A DNA stretch of 64,000 nt from Nodosilinea sp. FACHB-131 (GCF_014695395.1 NZ_JACJOF010000015.1:1-64000), one strand, 5' to 3'. Counted from the first letter of the stretch, positions 1 through 9,665 are shown. The notes: generated from the letters alone by a model not told the origin. Numbers and translations: made by a program.

Positions 1-147
1 AGTTACATTGAGCGATTCAACAATACTCTCAGACAGCGGGTTTCACGCTTTGTCAGACGCAGCTTAGCCTTCTCTAAAAGTCTGCGCAATCACATTGGCT
101 TGCTGTGGAATTTTATTCACCACTACAACGCATCATTACCTCTCTAG
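1..147 (+). mobile_element. IS1-family transposase, C-terminal end (cut by window edge)
   Basis: The window opens inside a reading frame that runs in frame 1 to a TAG at 145-147 and gives 48 residues. The end reads YIERFNNTLRQR, then LAFSKSL, then WNFIHHYNAS. This is the characteristic C-terminus of IS1-type (InsB) DDE transposases, where ERFN carries the catalytic glutamate region. The rest of the element lies outside the window, so it is impossible to say whether it is intact. No terminal inverted repeat could be picked out just downstream. The element sits next to the eCIS cluster. Confidence 0.85.
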
Positions 148-261
148 TACTACCCCTTGTCACTCTCTATACTCGTTTTATCTAACCTATGAAATGTCGG
201 TTATGGAGCTCATGCGATGTGTCTTTTCCTTTAGCCTAGATATGCTTTTACCTAAACTGCG

Positions 262-2391
262 CTACACCATATTCTCCATTAGCAATTTTCCCATTTTTTG
301 AAACTCGCGTCGTACGGCCTGTTTAAGGTGACTCATGCCAATAGATTGTCCTTCTGCAGCGGCTAGAAAGGCAGCGGCTAGGGCAATATTGCGAATCTCT
401 GCACCGGTAACTTCAAGCTTCTGAGCAAGGAGGTTAAGGTTGACATCGGCTGCGAGGGAAGTGCTATCTGGCCAGACTTGTTGCCAAATGTGGTAACGAT
501 CGCTTGCGTCAGGCAAGGGAAATTCGATAATAAACCGCAGTCGCCTAACAAAGGCAGCGTCTAGGCTGCTGCGCAGGTTGCTGGTGAGTAGGGCGATGCC
601 TTCATACTCCTCCATTTTTTGCAGTAGGTAACCGACTTCAATGTTGGCGTAGCGATCGTGGGCGTCTTGCACCTCCGAGCGCTTGCCAAATAGAGCATCG
701 GCCTCGTCGAACAGCAGAATGGCGTTGGAGTTAGCGGCGGCGGTAAAGATGCGATCAAGATTTTTCTCGGTTTCGCCGATGTATTTGCTGACAATTTTAG
801 ACAGGTCAATTTTGTAGAGGTCGAGCTGGAGTTCGTGGGCAATCACCTCTGCGGCCATGGTTTTGCCGGTACCCGGCGGCCCCGAAAACAAAGCATTGAT
901 GCCCTTGCCTAGGGAAAGCTTCTGATCAAACTTCCAAGCGTCGAACACCACATGCCGATACTGTGACTGACGACAGAGTTCTTGGAGCTGCAGCTGTGCG
1001 TCAGGCCGTAGGACAATATCATCCCAGTGGTATTTTGGCTCAATTTTGCGGGCTAGACCCTGCAATTCTCGCCCGGCTTGGGCGCGGGCGGCGGTAAATA
1101 GATGAGGCAGCGCGGTGGGCACCCCTTGCCACTGAGCGGTGTTGCGAGCCACCGCCACGGCCTCGGCAATTTGGGCTGCCGTGAGGCCAAAGCGATCGGC
1201 GAGGGCGTCGAGGTCGGTGGGAACAATTCCAGCCGAAATCGCTTCGTCAGCTGCCACGCCAATTTCCGTCAGATGCTTCTGCCAGCACTGCCGCCGCTGG
1301 GTAAACGCCAGCGGCAAAAACGGCACCACCACCACCACCAGAGGTGGCTCGATGGCTTCGGCGGCCCAATCGCCTGTACCCGCCAGCACCACCACCGTCT
1401 CGGTGGTAGCCACCAGTCGCAGCAGGGACTGGTATCCCAGGCGTTGCTCTGGGGTGAATGCCTCTACCCCCTCCAAGTACAGCAGAGCCCTTTGAAACTC
1501 TGCCTCTCGCCAGACCCGCCGCAGGGTCGGCTCTAGATCTACATTGACCGCCACTAGCCGGGGTAGATCAACCTGTAACAGCGGAACCTTGAGATAGTAG
1601 GCGAGGCTGAGAGCGGTGCGTCGCTGGGAAAGGCGATCGCGACCCTGAAAATATAGCCGCAGGGGCTGCTGATTTTGCCATGCTTGGGTGACCTGGTGCA
1701 GGGCTAGGTCGTTTAGGCTCTCGGGCTTACTCTCTGGAGCGGCTGTGAGCAACTGGCAAAAGGGCGACAGGCTAGCATCTAGCCCCGGCTGAGCCAGCAA
1801 AAAGCGTAGAACCTGACTATCTAGGTGCAGTTCTTGGGCGAGAAAGGTCGGTTTTGTGGTGAGTTCGCTTTGCAGGTGCAAGAGCTGATTGTGTAAGAGG
1901 GGGGCAGCAGAGGTAAAGTGCGATCGCCGCTCGAGCTTTTCAACTGCATCGGTACAGAGCAGATTGAGAGCCAGGTCAATGGTGGGGCGTTTGCAGCGCA
2001 CGTCGTCTTGTAGATAAGCGTAGAGTCGTTCGTAGCGGCGATCGAGTTCGGGAGCCAGGGCGATCACCACCACATCTAAATCAAATTCGGTCAACTCAAA
2101 GTTTTGCTTCAACCACTCCAACCGAGAACCGGGTTGAGGCGCGATTGCTGGAATGGTTTCGTTGAATTTTGCACATACCTGAAAAGCAGGAACACCTGGT
2201 TCGCGATTCAAGAGGCGATTGACTTCGGATTCATCAATGTGCAGCCCGCGATAGGGATCGACCGCAGTATCAGCACCAGTGGCCTGCGCTATTCTCAAAG
2301 CCAGTTCTAATTGATGATCTAAGCGCTGTAGCCTTAACAATAGTTCTCTGAGATAAGACAAACTGGTGATAAATTCTGTCCGTTTTTTCAT
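262..2391 (-). CDS. eCIS AAA+ ATPase (Afp15/Pvc15-like)
   Basis: A 709-residue protein with two stacked P-loop-like regions. The first (about residues 240-400) looks degenerate. The second is canonical, with Walker A GPPGTGKT at 504-511, Walker B FDEAD at 561-565 and an arginine-finger pair (VRRLRF) further on. Proteins of this size and layout are the ATPase of contractile injection systems (Afp15/Pvc15), thought to act in assembly of the particle in the cytoplasm. The neighbourhood supports this: a complete eCIS operon starts a few kb away. The gene is divergent from the DUF4157 gene with only 32 bp between the start codons, so its promoter probably overlaps the neighbour. The N-terminal 200 residues are helical and of unknown role. 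Confidence 0.9.
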   Translation of the reverse strand: MKKRTEFITSLSYLRELLLRLQRLDHQLELALRIAQATGADTAVDPYRGLHIDESEVNRLLNREPGVPAFQVCAKFNETIPAIAPQPGSRLEWLKQNFELTEFDLDVVVIALAPELDRRYERLYAYLQDDVRCKRPTIDLALNLLCTDAVEKLERRSHFTSAAPLLHNQLLHLQSELTTKPTFLAQELHLDSQVLRFLLAQPGLDASLSPFCQLLTAAPESKPESLNDLALHQVTQAWQNQQPLRLYFQGRDRLSQRRTALSLAYYLKVPLLQVDLPRLVAVNVDLEPTLRRVWREAEFQRALLYLEGVEAFTPEQRLGYQSLLRLVATTETVVVLAGTGDWAAEAIEPPLVVVVVPFLPLAFTQRRQCWQKHLTEIGVAADEAISAGIVPTDLDALADRFGLTAAQIAEAVAVARNTAQWQGVPTALPHLFTAARAQAGRELQGLARKIEPKYHWDDIVLRPDAQLQLQELCRQSQYRHVVFDAWKFDQKLSLGKGINALFSGPPGTGKTMAAEVIAHELQLDLYKIDLSKIVSKYIGETEKNLDRIFTAAANSNAILLFDEADALFGKRSEVQDAHDRYANIEVGYLLQKMEEYEGIALLTSNLRSSLDAAFVRRLRFIIEFPLPDASDRYHIWQQVWPDSTSLAADVNLNLLAQKLEVTGAEIRNIALAAAFLAAAEGQSIGMSHLKQAVRREFQKMGKLLMENMV

Positions 2392-2423
2392 TCTTCTATG
2401 AGTATATTATTCTTGGAAGAACG

Positions 2424-4502
2424 ATGCTAATTTCTGAGGGGGAAACATTCGTGCACGAAGCAAAGCAGAACCGATCAGCTCAATCTTCGATCAAACCCCA
2501 AGCCGAAGAAGCCTTCATAGGAAAGGATAGTTTCTCCTCAGAGGGAACGCAAGTTCAGCAATTTTTGAGTAGAGGACAGACCCCCAATCCCAAAATACAG
2601 GCTAAGATACTGAGTCGGATCCCGACTCAGCAAATGGCGGCTAATCCCCAATTGCTTCTGCAAATGCAACAGCAGTATGGCAATCGCTACGTCAACCAGG
2701 TAGTGCAGCAAGCGCGGGAACAGAGCAGATCCCCATCTCAGCCCTTCTTAATTCAACCGAAACTGACCATTGGAGCCGTGGACGATTGCTACGAGCAACA
2801 GGCCGACGACATTGCTGCCAGGGTCGTGGAACAAGTCAACACTCCCGTAATCGGCCCAGGAGAAGACAACAATCAGAGGGAATTTTCGGAAGCTACGCCC
2901 ATTCAGCTTTTAGCCCAGAGGTTGCCCCAATCCACCGCTATAGTCGAGGGAGAAGCATCCGATGCATTGGAAGCATCTATCCAACAGGCACGCGGGAAGG
3001 GTCAGCCTTTAGATGCCAGCCTGCAACAGGCAATGGGCCAAGCGATTGGATCAGACTTTCGGAACGTACGAATTCACACAAATGCCACCTCGGATCAGTT
3101 AAATCGCTCTATTCAAGCAAAAGCGTTTACTACAGGCTCAGATGTGTTTTTTCGCCAAGGAGCTTATCAACCGAGAAGCAGGGAAGGACAAGCGCTAATC
3201 GCCCATGAGTTGACCCACGTAGCCCAACAGAGGGCGGCGAAGGCAGGGGCAGCCTCATCTATCCAGCGCACCATCTCTCATACATTTGGGGGAGAAGCCG
3301 TCCCAGTGAAGTGGACCGGAACCGCGGTGGAACTGTACCTTAAGCTAAATCAATGGCTGATAGACAATTTAGCAGACGCAGAAGTGCAAGCCCTGAAAAA
3401 CAAGTGGGACAACAAGAGCAAATCGGAGATAATCGGCACCATTAAGGACATGATGACCAATCGAGGAAAAGCCTCCAACCACTTAAGAGAATTTGTGCAT
3501 CTGTCTACAGCCTTGACAAGAAGAAGTCACACCTTTATAAACGAGGAGAATGCTATCAGAAAAATCTTAGCCGAGGGGTATCGGGAACAAGCCACGAAGA
3601 AAGAAGGCGACTTAGCCCAACAGGTGATAGACAGCGATATTGTGACTCGACTGAAGTCGGTTGCTACAAAAGTACAAGCATGGCCTCTTTACCAGAAGTA
3701 TAAAGCGCAAGTAAAGGGAGAATATACCTACTACGCAAGAAAAGGATGGTATAAAGGCGGTATGTTAAGGCAAGTAGAAATTGACAAAGTATTAAGCAGC
3801 TCGAATGACTTTAAGAAACTGATCAGTGCTCTTCATGACGTCACAACATTCTTGTATGATTTTGAAGCTGATGCGGCCCTAATAAAAAAGTGGACAAGCA
3901 TAATTGAGCAATTAAATAAGGACATTGAACAGCTAAGCGACGAGTATCGAAGTGCGCTATCTGATAACAATAGGGTACTGGCTGAGAATATACATAAGCG
4001 GTGGACAGAAAAGTACAACCTGGCAGAGTTTTATGATAAAAAAAGGCAGGCTTTAGAAAATGAAGAAAACCAAGCACATAACGCAGTCAAAGCCCCGGAC
4101 GACAAAAGCGTGAGTTCTTACAGCTATACGCCAGCCCGAATAGAGGTAATTGACCAGGTAAGGCCAGAGGTTCCCATCCCTGGCACAGACAAATCCTACT
4201 CCTATATTGACGAAACCTCTGAAGTGATGAAAAAGGTGCGGCAGAGTGAGCTGTTAGTTGAGGTAGGGCCCTCCTACACGACAGCGCGGCTGATGCAGCT
4301 ATGTGAAACAGTGGGATGTGACGACGACGAGAAGATCGCGGTTGCCCTGGCAATCTTCGCCTTTTGGAATAAAAACTATTGGAAGTCAGCATCAGGAATT
4401 CATCGCTTCCATTTCGTGATGGATATGTGCAAGAATTACGTTCCATCTCTTAATTATGACTTTGCGTATCCCGCGCAAATCACAGATTTACTCACTCCTT
4501 AA
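2424..4502 (+). CDS. DUF4157 (eCIS core domain) protein with unrecognised C-terminal module; candidate cargo
   Basis: A 692-residue protein. Residues about 180-270 form the DUF4157 domain: the GKGQPLD start, the DFRNVRIHT strand, and the zinc-protease-like motif HELTH at 261-265. DUF4157 proteins are genetically linked to eCIS loci and are regarded as cargo or cargo-associated. The N-terminal 180 residues are Gln-rich and probably disordered. From about residue 285 on there is a long charged helical region and a Cys-containing C-terminal piece that I do not recognise. The DNA there is visibly richer in A and T than the operon, which fits an exchangeable effector module. Start: ATG 2424 has GGAAG four bases upstream. 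An in-frame GTG at 2451 with GAGGGGGA ahead is a serious alternative. The toxin role is inference. Confidence 0.8.
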   Translation: MLISEGETFVHEAKQNRSAQSSIKPQAEEAFIGKDSFSSEGTQVQQFLSRGQTPNPKIQAKILSRIPTQQMAANPQLLLQMQQQYGNRYVNQVVQQAREQSRSPSQPFLIQPKLTIGAVDDCYEQQADDIAARVVEQVNTPVIGPGEDNNQREFSEATPIQLLAQRLPQSTAIVEGEASDALEASIQQARGKGQPLDASLQQAMGQAIGSDFRNVRIHTNATSDQLNRSIQAKAFTTGSDVFFRQGAYQPRSREGQALIAHELTHVAQQRAAKAGAASSIQRTISHTFGGEAVPVKWTGTAVELYLKLNQWLIDNLADAEVQALKNKWDNKSKSEIIGTIKDMMTNRGKASNHLREFVHLSTALTRRSHTFINEENAIRKILAEGYREQATKKEGDLAQQVIDSDIVTRLKSVATKVQAWPLYQKYKAQVKGEYTYYARKGWYKGGMLRQVEIDKVLSSSNDFKKLISALHDVTTFLYDFEADAALIKKWTSIIEQLNKDIEQLSDEYRSALSDNNRVLAENIHKRWTEKYNLAEFYDKKRQALENEENQAHNAVKAPDDKSVSSYSYTPARIEVIDQVRPEVPIPGTDKSYSYIDETSEVMKKVRQSELLVEVGPSYTTARLMQLCETVGCDDDEKIAVALAIFAFWNKNYWKSASGIHRFHFVMDMCKNYVPSLNYDFAYPAQITDLLTP

Positions 4503-4708
4503 GTGGTCAAGAGGAAGTGGTTGCCGAGTTGGCTGTAGGATGTGCTAGGCGCAGCCATGCCATATTAATCTTCTAAATAGCATGAATTACACTATCACTA
4601 ACTCATCCTACGATAGCTAAAGATCGCAGCTTAAATAACGAGACAATTGTACGGAGCGAGTTTCACAATAAATTAACTAACCGTACGAGAACACTGGTAA
4701 ACCCGCTC

Positions 4709-5483
4709 TTATCTAAGAATGCTTCCCATGGGAATAGTCGAAGAGGATGGGTATCCCGCAGACTCTTCCGTTTGCTGTAAGACATGGGTTAATTCATGGG
4801 CAAGCAATGACTGCCCTACTCAGCTGTCTGGGTTGTATTCTCCCTGTCTCCAAAAGATGTCATGACGGTTGGTGAAGGCGTGCGATCGCAACTGCTGGTT
4901 TATCGCATCTGACGTGGCATCCGTATGCAGCCTGACCTGACTGAAATCCGCTCCGAATGTCTTTTCCATTGGTAGTCGAACTCTCTCTTCCAAAGGCTGT
5001 CCCCGTCCCTTTGTCCGTTGAATGGCAAATTCCAAGCCAGCAGACACTAATGTTTCTATCCCGTTTGTAACCGCAGCAATCGACTGTCTTTGCAGCGTTT
5101 GTTTCACACAAGACTTAGACCGGTTAGAAGATTAGGCTAAAACGGAATAATTTAATTCTTCTACTACCGTTGCTGCAACCCGATTAGCCTCCTTTTCATA
5201 TTTGTCATCCAGTTGACTGATTGCCAATTTAGCCTGAATCAGACCGTTTTGAGATAATTCGCTCAGCAATTTGTAAGACAACCCTCGAAACATTGACCGA
5301 TTTGAATAGATTCCAGGGTTTGCTCCAGAATATTCTCGGATGAGTTGGTTGGTTAGTTGCTTGGTTACCAATCTGCGCTTGCCGTTGCAGCACAGGATAC
5401 AGTGCAGTGTTAGCAGTCTCTATGATTAAGGGTTGAGGAAAGGTAGCAGCAGACTTTGGTTCAACCAGGCAAGGAGACTTCAT
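4709..5483 (-). pseudogene. Second DUF4157 gene, broken by a frameshift and two stops
   Basis: Read on the minus strand, this is a decayed copy of a DUF4157 protein. It starts at 5483 (MKSPCLVEP), changes frame near 5340-5370, and continues with a DKYEKEANRVA segment. It then hits an in-frame TAA at 5132-5134 and resumes in the same frame with KGRGQPLEER, DFSQVRLHTDATSD and FWRQGEYNPDS. A TGA follows at 4820-4822, after which the same frame still encodes LLAHELTHVLQQ up to a TAA at 4709-4711. The conserved core therefore survives on both sides of the stops, which shows recent inactivation. No C-terminal effector module remains after the HELTH region. It faces the intact DUF4157 gene tail to tail. 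The 205 bp between them (4503-4708) hold nothing recognisable. Confidence 0.85.
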
Positions 5484-5729
5484 GAATACCTCGCGATCGC
5501 TTGAAATGAGGTTCCCATAATGTTACGAGAAGTATATCACCTGTCTGAGAAGACCTAGGCAAATTTGATCAGTAGGTAATCTCAGCCTTTGAGTATAAAA
5601 TTTTTCTACTTTCCATTAAGATTTAAGGCATTAATTATTAAAATTTAATCTCGCAAGTAGAAGGAGTAGGTGTAGAGTTCTTTTGTTCCTTTGTTTTTAC
5701 TTCTGAAACAGTAAAAATATTGCTCTTTC

Positions 5730-6305
5730 ATGCTTCATGACCTAGATAGAACGCTAGAAGAATTGCTCAAAGCGGAATTGCCTCCTGCTCTAGTAGGAGA
5801 TAATGCAACCACGAGGGTGTCGATCAGCTTTGCCACCCCTGATCACGAGTTCGCCAGCCAGATCTCCCAAGCCCCGGTGATCAACCTTTTCCTCTACGAT
5901 GTGCGCGAAAATCTGGAGCTACGCAGCAACGAGTGGGTGCTCGATCGCCAGCCCGGCGGCACCGCCACCCGCCGTCGCCTCCCCGTGCGGGTCGATTGCT
6001 CTTACGCCATTACCATTTGGGTGGCCAGTGGCCAGCCCGACCCCCAAACCGAGCACCGGCTGCTAGGCGAGGTGATGAAAGCTTTGCTGCGGCACCCCAC
6101 CATTCCAAGGGCCGTTCTGCAGGGCAGCATGGTAGACCAGGAGATTTTGCCACGCGGTTTGACTCTGCGGCCCACTCAGTTACAGAGTCTGGGGGAGTTT
6201 TGGCAGGCCATGGGTGGTAGGCCCAAGCCTGCGTTGAACTACACCGTAACGATCGCAATTCCGGTTTACGAAGAAGAAGAGGCCGTGGCGCTAGTTCTGG
6301 CCTAA
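5730..6305 (+). CDS. Pvc16/DUF4255-like tail terminator protein
   Basis: A 191-residue protein of the DUF4255/Pvc16 N-terminal family, which caps the sheath-tube end of contractile injection systems. The family pattern is visible as VSISFATPD, then INLFLYDVRENLELR, then RLPVRVDCSYAITIW, ending with a strand region (NYTVTIAIPVY). It is the first gene of the long + strand structural operon. The 246 bp before it (5484-5729) are AT-rich and probably contain the operon promoter, but no convincing -35/-10 pair can be named. No clear ribosome site precedes the ATG. Confidence 0.88.
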   Translation: MLHDLDRTLEELLKAELPPALVGDNATTRVSISFATPDHEFASQISQAPVINLFLYDVRENLELRSNEWVLDRQPGGTATRRRLPVRVDCSYAITIWVASGQPDPQTEHRLLGEVMKALLRHPTIPRAVLQGSMVDQEILPRGLTLRPTQLQSLGEFWQAMGGRPKPALNYTVTIAIPVYEEEEAVALVLA

Positions 6306-6328
6306 GTATTAGAAGTCTGGGGTACCGC

Positions 6329-6985
6329 ATGACAGCATGGATGACCATGACAACTAAGCGCCGACAGGTGGCGATCGCTGGACGAGTGGTCGAAGCCCTT
6401 ACCCAGCGGGCGATCGCCGGGGCAGTTGTCACCATCAATCAAGCGCCGCCAGCCTTTCAGCAGAGACTAAGGCTAAAACAACTCACGGTAGGCGATCGCC
6501 CAATTGAAGGGCTTAGCCAGGTCGTTAGCGCGATCGATGGATGCTTTCACTTCCTTGATTTACCCGTCGGCACCTACACCCTGACTGCCTCACTGCCGGG
6601 TACCGGCACTTGCTACAGCACAGTTACTACCCCAGAACTAACAGTGGCCCTCAACAGTGAGGGCCAGGCCGAGCCGGCGATCGCCCCCATCACCCTACCT
6701 ACCACGGCGCTGACCGGCACCATTACCCACAACAAAAAGCCTGTTTGTATGGCTCGCATTCAGGTCGAAGGGAGCAGCCCAGCGGTGTTTAGCAATGCTG
6801 AGGGCAGCTATCTGCTGACAGGTTTAGAGGTTTGGCCAGCCGGCGAGCCGGGGCAAGCACTCCGACCCAGGGTGCAGGTTTTTGCCAAGGGCTATCCCAC
6901 CCTGGTGCAGGGGGTTCAGCTCAAGCAGGGTGGGGTGACCACCTTAGATTTTAAGGTGGCGGAAACCACAGCGAATTCTTCCTAA
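6329..6985 (+). CDS. Carboxypeptidase regulatory-like domain protein within the eCIS operon
   Basis: A 218-residue protein built of two beta-sandwich (carboxypeptidase regulatory-like, CarboxypepD_reg) units. Unit one is about residues 10-100, with IAGRVVEA, AIAGAVVTI, then DGCFHFLDLPVGTYTL. Unit two is about 125-210, with LTGTITHNKKPV, then NAEGSYLLTGL. Such domains are transthyretin-like sandwiches often used for binding or as structural spacers. It lies 23 bp after the terminator gene and 100 bp before the first sheath, so it is likely co-transcribed. Its precise role in the particle is unknown. An in-frame ATG at 6350 is an alternative start. No signal peptide is evident. Confidence 0.75.
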   Translation: MTAWMTMTTKRRQVAIAGRVVEALTQRAIAGAVVTINQAPPAFQQRLRLKQLTVGDRPIEGLSQVVSAIDGCFHFLDLPVGTYTLTASLPGTGTCYSTVTTPELTVALNSEGQAEPAIAPITLPTTALTGTITHNKKPVCMARIQVEGSSPAVFSNAEGSYLLTGLEVWPAGEPGQALRPRVQVFAKGYPTLVQGVQLKQGGVTTLDFKVAETTANSS

Positions 6986-7085
6986 GGTAACAGGGTTCCT
7001 GAGCTATCTAGGGGCTGTCTAGAGGGCAGTAGCCCTAGCCCCTTCTCTGACTACATTCCCCATTATCTCTATCAGGAGAACTGTC

Positions 7086-8504
7086 ATGGTAGCGCTGACA
7101 ACGGTCATCACCCAATCGCCCGGAGTCTATGTTTCTGAAGAGAAATCGGCCGCGCCGATCGCTGGAGTTGGCACTAGCACCGCTGGCTTTATTGGCCTGG
7201 TTGAGCCCGTTGGTGCCACTACCCGAGCCATCGGCAGCGCTGAGGCCCCAGTTGACATTGCAGTCGCTAGTGCCAATCAAAGAAATTTTCCGTTACCCGA
7301 ATCCGACATTGTCACCGAAGGCGACTTTGGCTTTTTGGTGGACGATGTTCCCAACACCGATGTAAAAATTACCAAAGACGGCAATAAATTTTCTGCTACG
7401 TTTACAACTGCACCTGGTAAAGACAAAAAAATTACCGGATACTACAAAGTTGCCGTTCAGTCCCCAGTGGCGGCGGCCCCTGAGGTCAAGGTCTGCACCA
7501 ATTTCACCGAATTCAAAGACCTGTTTGGCGTGGTTGACACCACTAAAGGTGATGCCTCTAAAGAAGTCTTCATAGCGGGCCAACCAAATCTGCTGGCCCA
7601 CGCGGTGCTAGGGTTCTTTCGCAACGGGGGCACGCGCTGCTATGTGGCCAGGGTAGCCAGCGACACCGAAGCCAGCGTGGGCCTAGTTCTGGATCAGTTT
7701 GAGGCGATCGATGAGATTGCGATTGTAGCGGCTCCGGGTTTACAGGAAACCCGCAAGTATATTGCGGACAACTGCGCTCTTCTGGGCGATCGCGTTGCCA
7801 TTCTCGACGGCCCTCCCAGCGTTGACCTCAGCGCCACCAATGCCAAAACCCTGCTCCAGCCCTTCCCCTCCGATTACGCAGCGCTGTATTTTCCCTGGCT
7901 GCTGGTGTTTGACCCGGCAGCGGCAGACCCAAAGGTGCCGATCGCGGTGCCCCCCAGCGGCCACGTAGCCGGGATCTACGCTCGTGTCGATAGCCAGCGC
8001 GGCGTGTTCAAAGCCCCCGCCAACGAAGTAGTGGTCGGAGCCACGGCACTGGCGCAACCTATTAGCAAGCGAAATCAAGACACCCTGAACGAAAAAGGCA
8101 TCAACTGCATTCGCAATTTCAACGGCGACATTCGCGTCTGGGGCGCGCGCACTCTAGGCGGCGAGGCCAACGGCGAGTTCAAATACATCAGCACGCGGCG
8201 GTTGTTTAACTACCTCAAAGAATCCATTGACGAAGGCACCCAGTGGACGGTATTTGAACCCAACTCCCCAGAGCTATGGGCCAAAATTCGCCGTAGTGTG
8301 ACGGCCTTTTTGACAGTGGTATGGCGCAGCGGAGCACTATTTGGTAGCACCCCCGAGGAAGCGTTCTACGTCAAATGCGACGCCGAAAATAACCCCCCCA
8401 ACCAGCGAGAGCTGGGGCTGGTGGTGACCGACATTGGCGTGGCCGTCGTCAAGCCCGCCGAATTTGTCGTCTTTCGGCTCAGCCAGCGGCAGGACGGTCA
8501 ATAG
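7086..8504 (+). CDS. Contractile tail sheath protein 1 (Afp2/3-like)
   Basis: A 472-residue phage-tail-sheath family protein that would form the contractile outer cylinder. The N-terminus (SPGVYVSEE, then AGVGTSTAGFIGL) and the C-terminal domain (GINCIRNF, then VWGARTL, RRLFNYLKESI, TPEEAFYVKCD, VVKPAEFVVFR) are diagnostic. Between residues about 60 and 140 there is a lysine-rich insertion (DVKITKDGNKF, TAPGKDKKITGYY) that the second sheath lacks; it probably makes an exposed domain. A good ribosome site (CAGGAGAA) precedes ATG 7086. The TAG stop is followed immediately by the ATG of the second sheath. Confidence 0.95.
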   Translation: MVALTTVITQSPGVYVSEEKSAAPIAGVGTSTAGFIGLVEPVGATTRAIGSAEAPVDIAVASANQRNFPLPESDIVTEGDFGFLVDDVPNTDVKITKDGNKFSATFTTAPGKDKKITGYYKVAVQSPVAAAPEVKVCTNFTEFKDLFGVVDTTKGDASKEVFIAGQPNLLAHAVLGFFRNGGTRCYVARVASDTEASVGLVLDQFEAIDEIAIVAAPGLQETRKYIADNCALLGDRVAILDGPPSVDLSATNAKTLLQPFPSDYAALYFPWLLVFDPAAADPKVPIAVPPSGHVAGIYARVDSQRGVFKAPANEVVVGATALAQPISKRNQDTLNEKGINCIRNFNGDIRVWGARTLGGEANGEFKYISTRRLFNYLKESIDEGTQWTVFEPNSPELWAKIRRSVTAFLTVVWRSGALFGSTPEEAFYVKCDAENNPPNQRELGLVVTDIGVAVVKPAEFVVFRLSQRQDGQ

Positions 8505-9665
8505 ATGGTGGCTCAACCGATGGCTCAAACCTACCTGACACCAGGGGTTCACTGGGAGCAGCACTTTTCGCCCCCGGCCCCCAGCTTTTTAACTGGGGTG
8601 CCTGTCTTTTTAGGCTTGGCGGAGCGGGGCGAGGTGGACAGCCCAAAGCTACTGACCCACTGGCCCCAGTATGGGGAGATGTTTGGGTTGGGAGCCAGCA
8701 CCTTGCCCGATGCGGTGCAGGGCTTTTTTGGCAACGGCGGCAGGGCTTGCTACGTATTGCGCCTGCGCGATCTGGTTGACCTCGAAAAAGCATTGGCCGC
8801 TGGGCTGGAGGCGATCGCCAGTTTAGACACCATTGACCTAGTGTGCGCCCCCGACCTGGCCGACCACAGAAGCGATCGCTCACAACTGCTGACCCTGCAG
8901 CAGGCCATGCTAGATCACTGCGAGGAGATGGGCGATCGCTTTGCCATCTTAGATGCTCCTGCCCAAGCTACTCTTGCCGACGTGCAGGCCCACCAGAAGG
9001 CTCTGTCGCACCATGGTGCTAGCCGCAATGGTGCCCTGTACTATCCTTGGATCCAGGTGCAGCGCCTGAACCCAGCGGCGGCGGCGCACATGCCCCCCTG
9101 CGGTCACATCGCCGGTATTTATGCCCAAAGCGATGGCGATACAGGCGTTCATAAAGCCCCCGCCAATGTGGTTATAAATGGAGCCGTCGATGTCAGCGTG
9201 GATCTGTCCAACGTCGATCAGAGCAGGCTGAATCCGATCGCTCAGGGGGCAGGAGTTAACTGTATTCAAGTGCTGCCAGGGCGCGGTATTCGCTTGTGGG
9301 GAGCCCGAACGCTGAGTGAGGTAACTGCCTGGCGCCACGTGAATGTGCGACGGCTGTTTTTGATGGTGGGTCGCTGGGTCGATCGCAACCTGTCGGCCTT
9401 CGCCTTTGAGCCCAACGATCTCATGCTGTGGATTCGCATCGAGCGCGAGCTGACCGCCTACTTAGAGTCGCTACTGGCCCAGGGCATGCTCCAAGGCAAT
9501 TCGCCCGAGGAGGCGTTTTTTATCAAGTGCGATGCCGAAATCAACACCCCTGAGGTGCTCGATCGCGGCATGGTGATTACCGAAATTGGCTTAGCCCCCA
9601 CAGTACCCAGCGAATTTATTGTGGTGCGCCTCATTCAGGGCGAAACCGGCGTCACCCTGGTATAG
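8505..9665 (+). CDS. Contractile tail sheath protein 2
   Basis: A 386-residue paralogue of the preceding sheath. It has the shared N-terminal YLTPGVHWE, a central VCAPDLADHR segment, and the C-terminal GVNCIQVLPGRGIRLWGARTL, RRLFLMVGRWVDRNL and SPEEAFFIKCDAEIN. It is shorter because it lacks the lysine-rich insertion. Two or three sheath paralogues are normal in eCIS, where one often forms the ring at the baseplate end. The ATG abuts the upstream stop (TAGATG), pointing to coupled translation. ATG 8520 is a possible alternative start. Confidence 0.93.
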   Translation: MVAQPMAQTYLTPGVHWEQHFSPPAPSFLTGVPVFLGLAERGEVDSPKLLTHWPQYGEMFGLGASTLPDAVQGFFGNGGRACYVLRLRDLVDLEKALAAGLEAIASLDTIDLVCAPDLADHRSDRSQLLTLQQAMLDHCEEMGDRFAILDAPAQATLADVQAHQKALSHHGASRNGALYYPWIQVQRLNPAAAAHMPPCGHIAGIYAQSDGDTGVHKAPANVVINGAVDVSVDLSNVDQSRLNPIAQGAGVNCIQVLPGRGIRLWGARTLSEVTAWRHVNVRRLFLMVGRWVDRNLSAFAFEPNDLMLWIRIERELTAYLESLLAQGMLQGNSPEEAFFIKCDAEINTPEVLDRGMVITEIGLAPTVPSEFIVVRLIQGETGVTLV

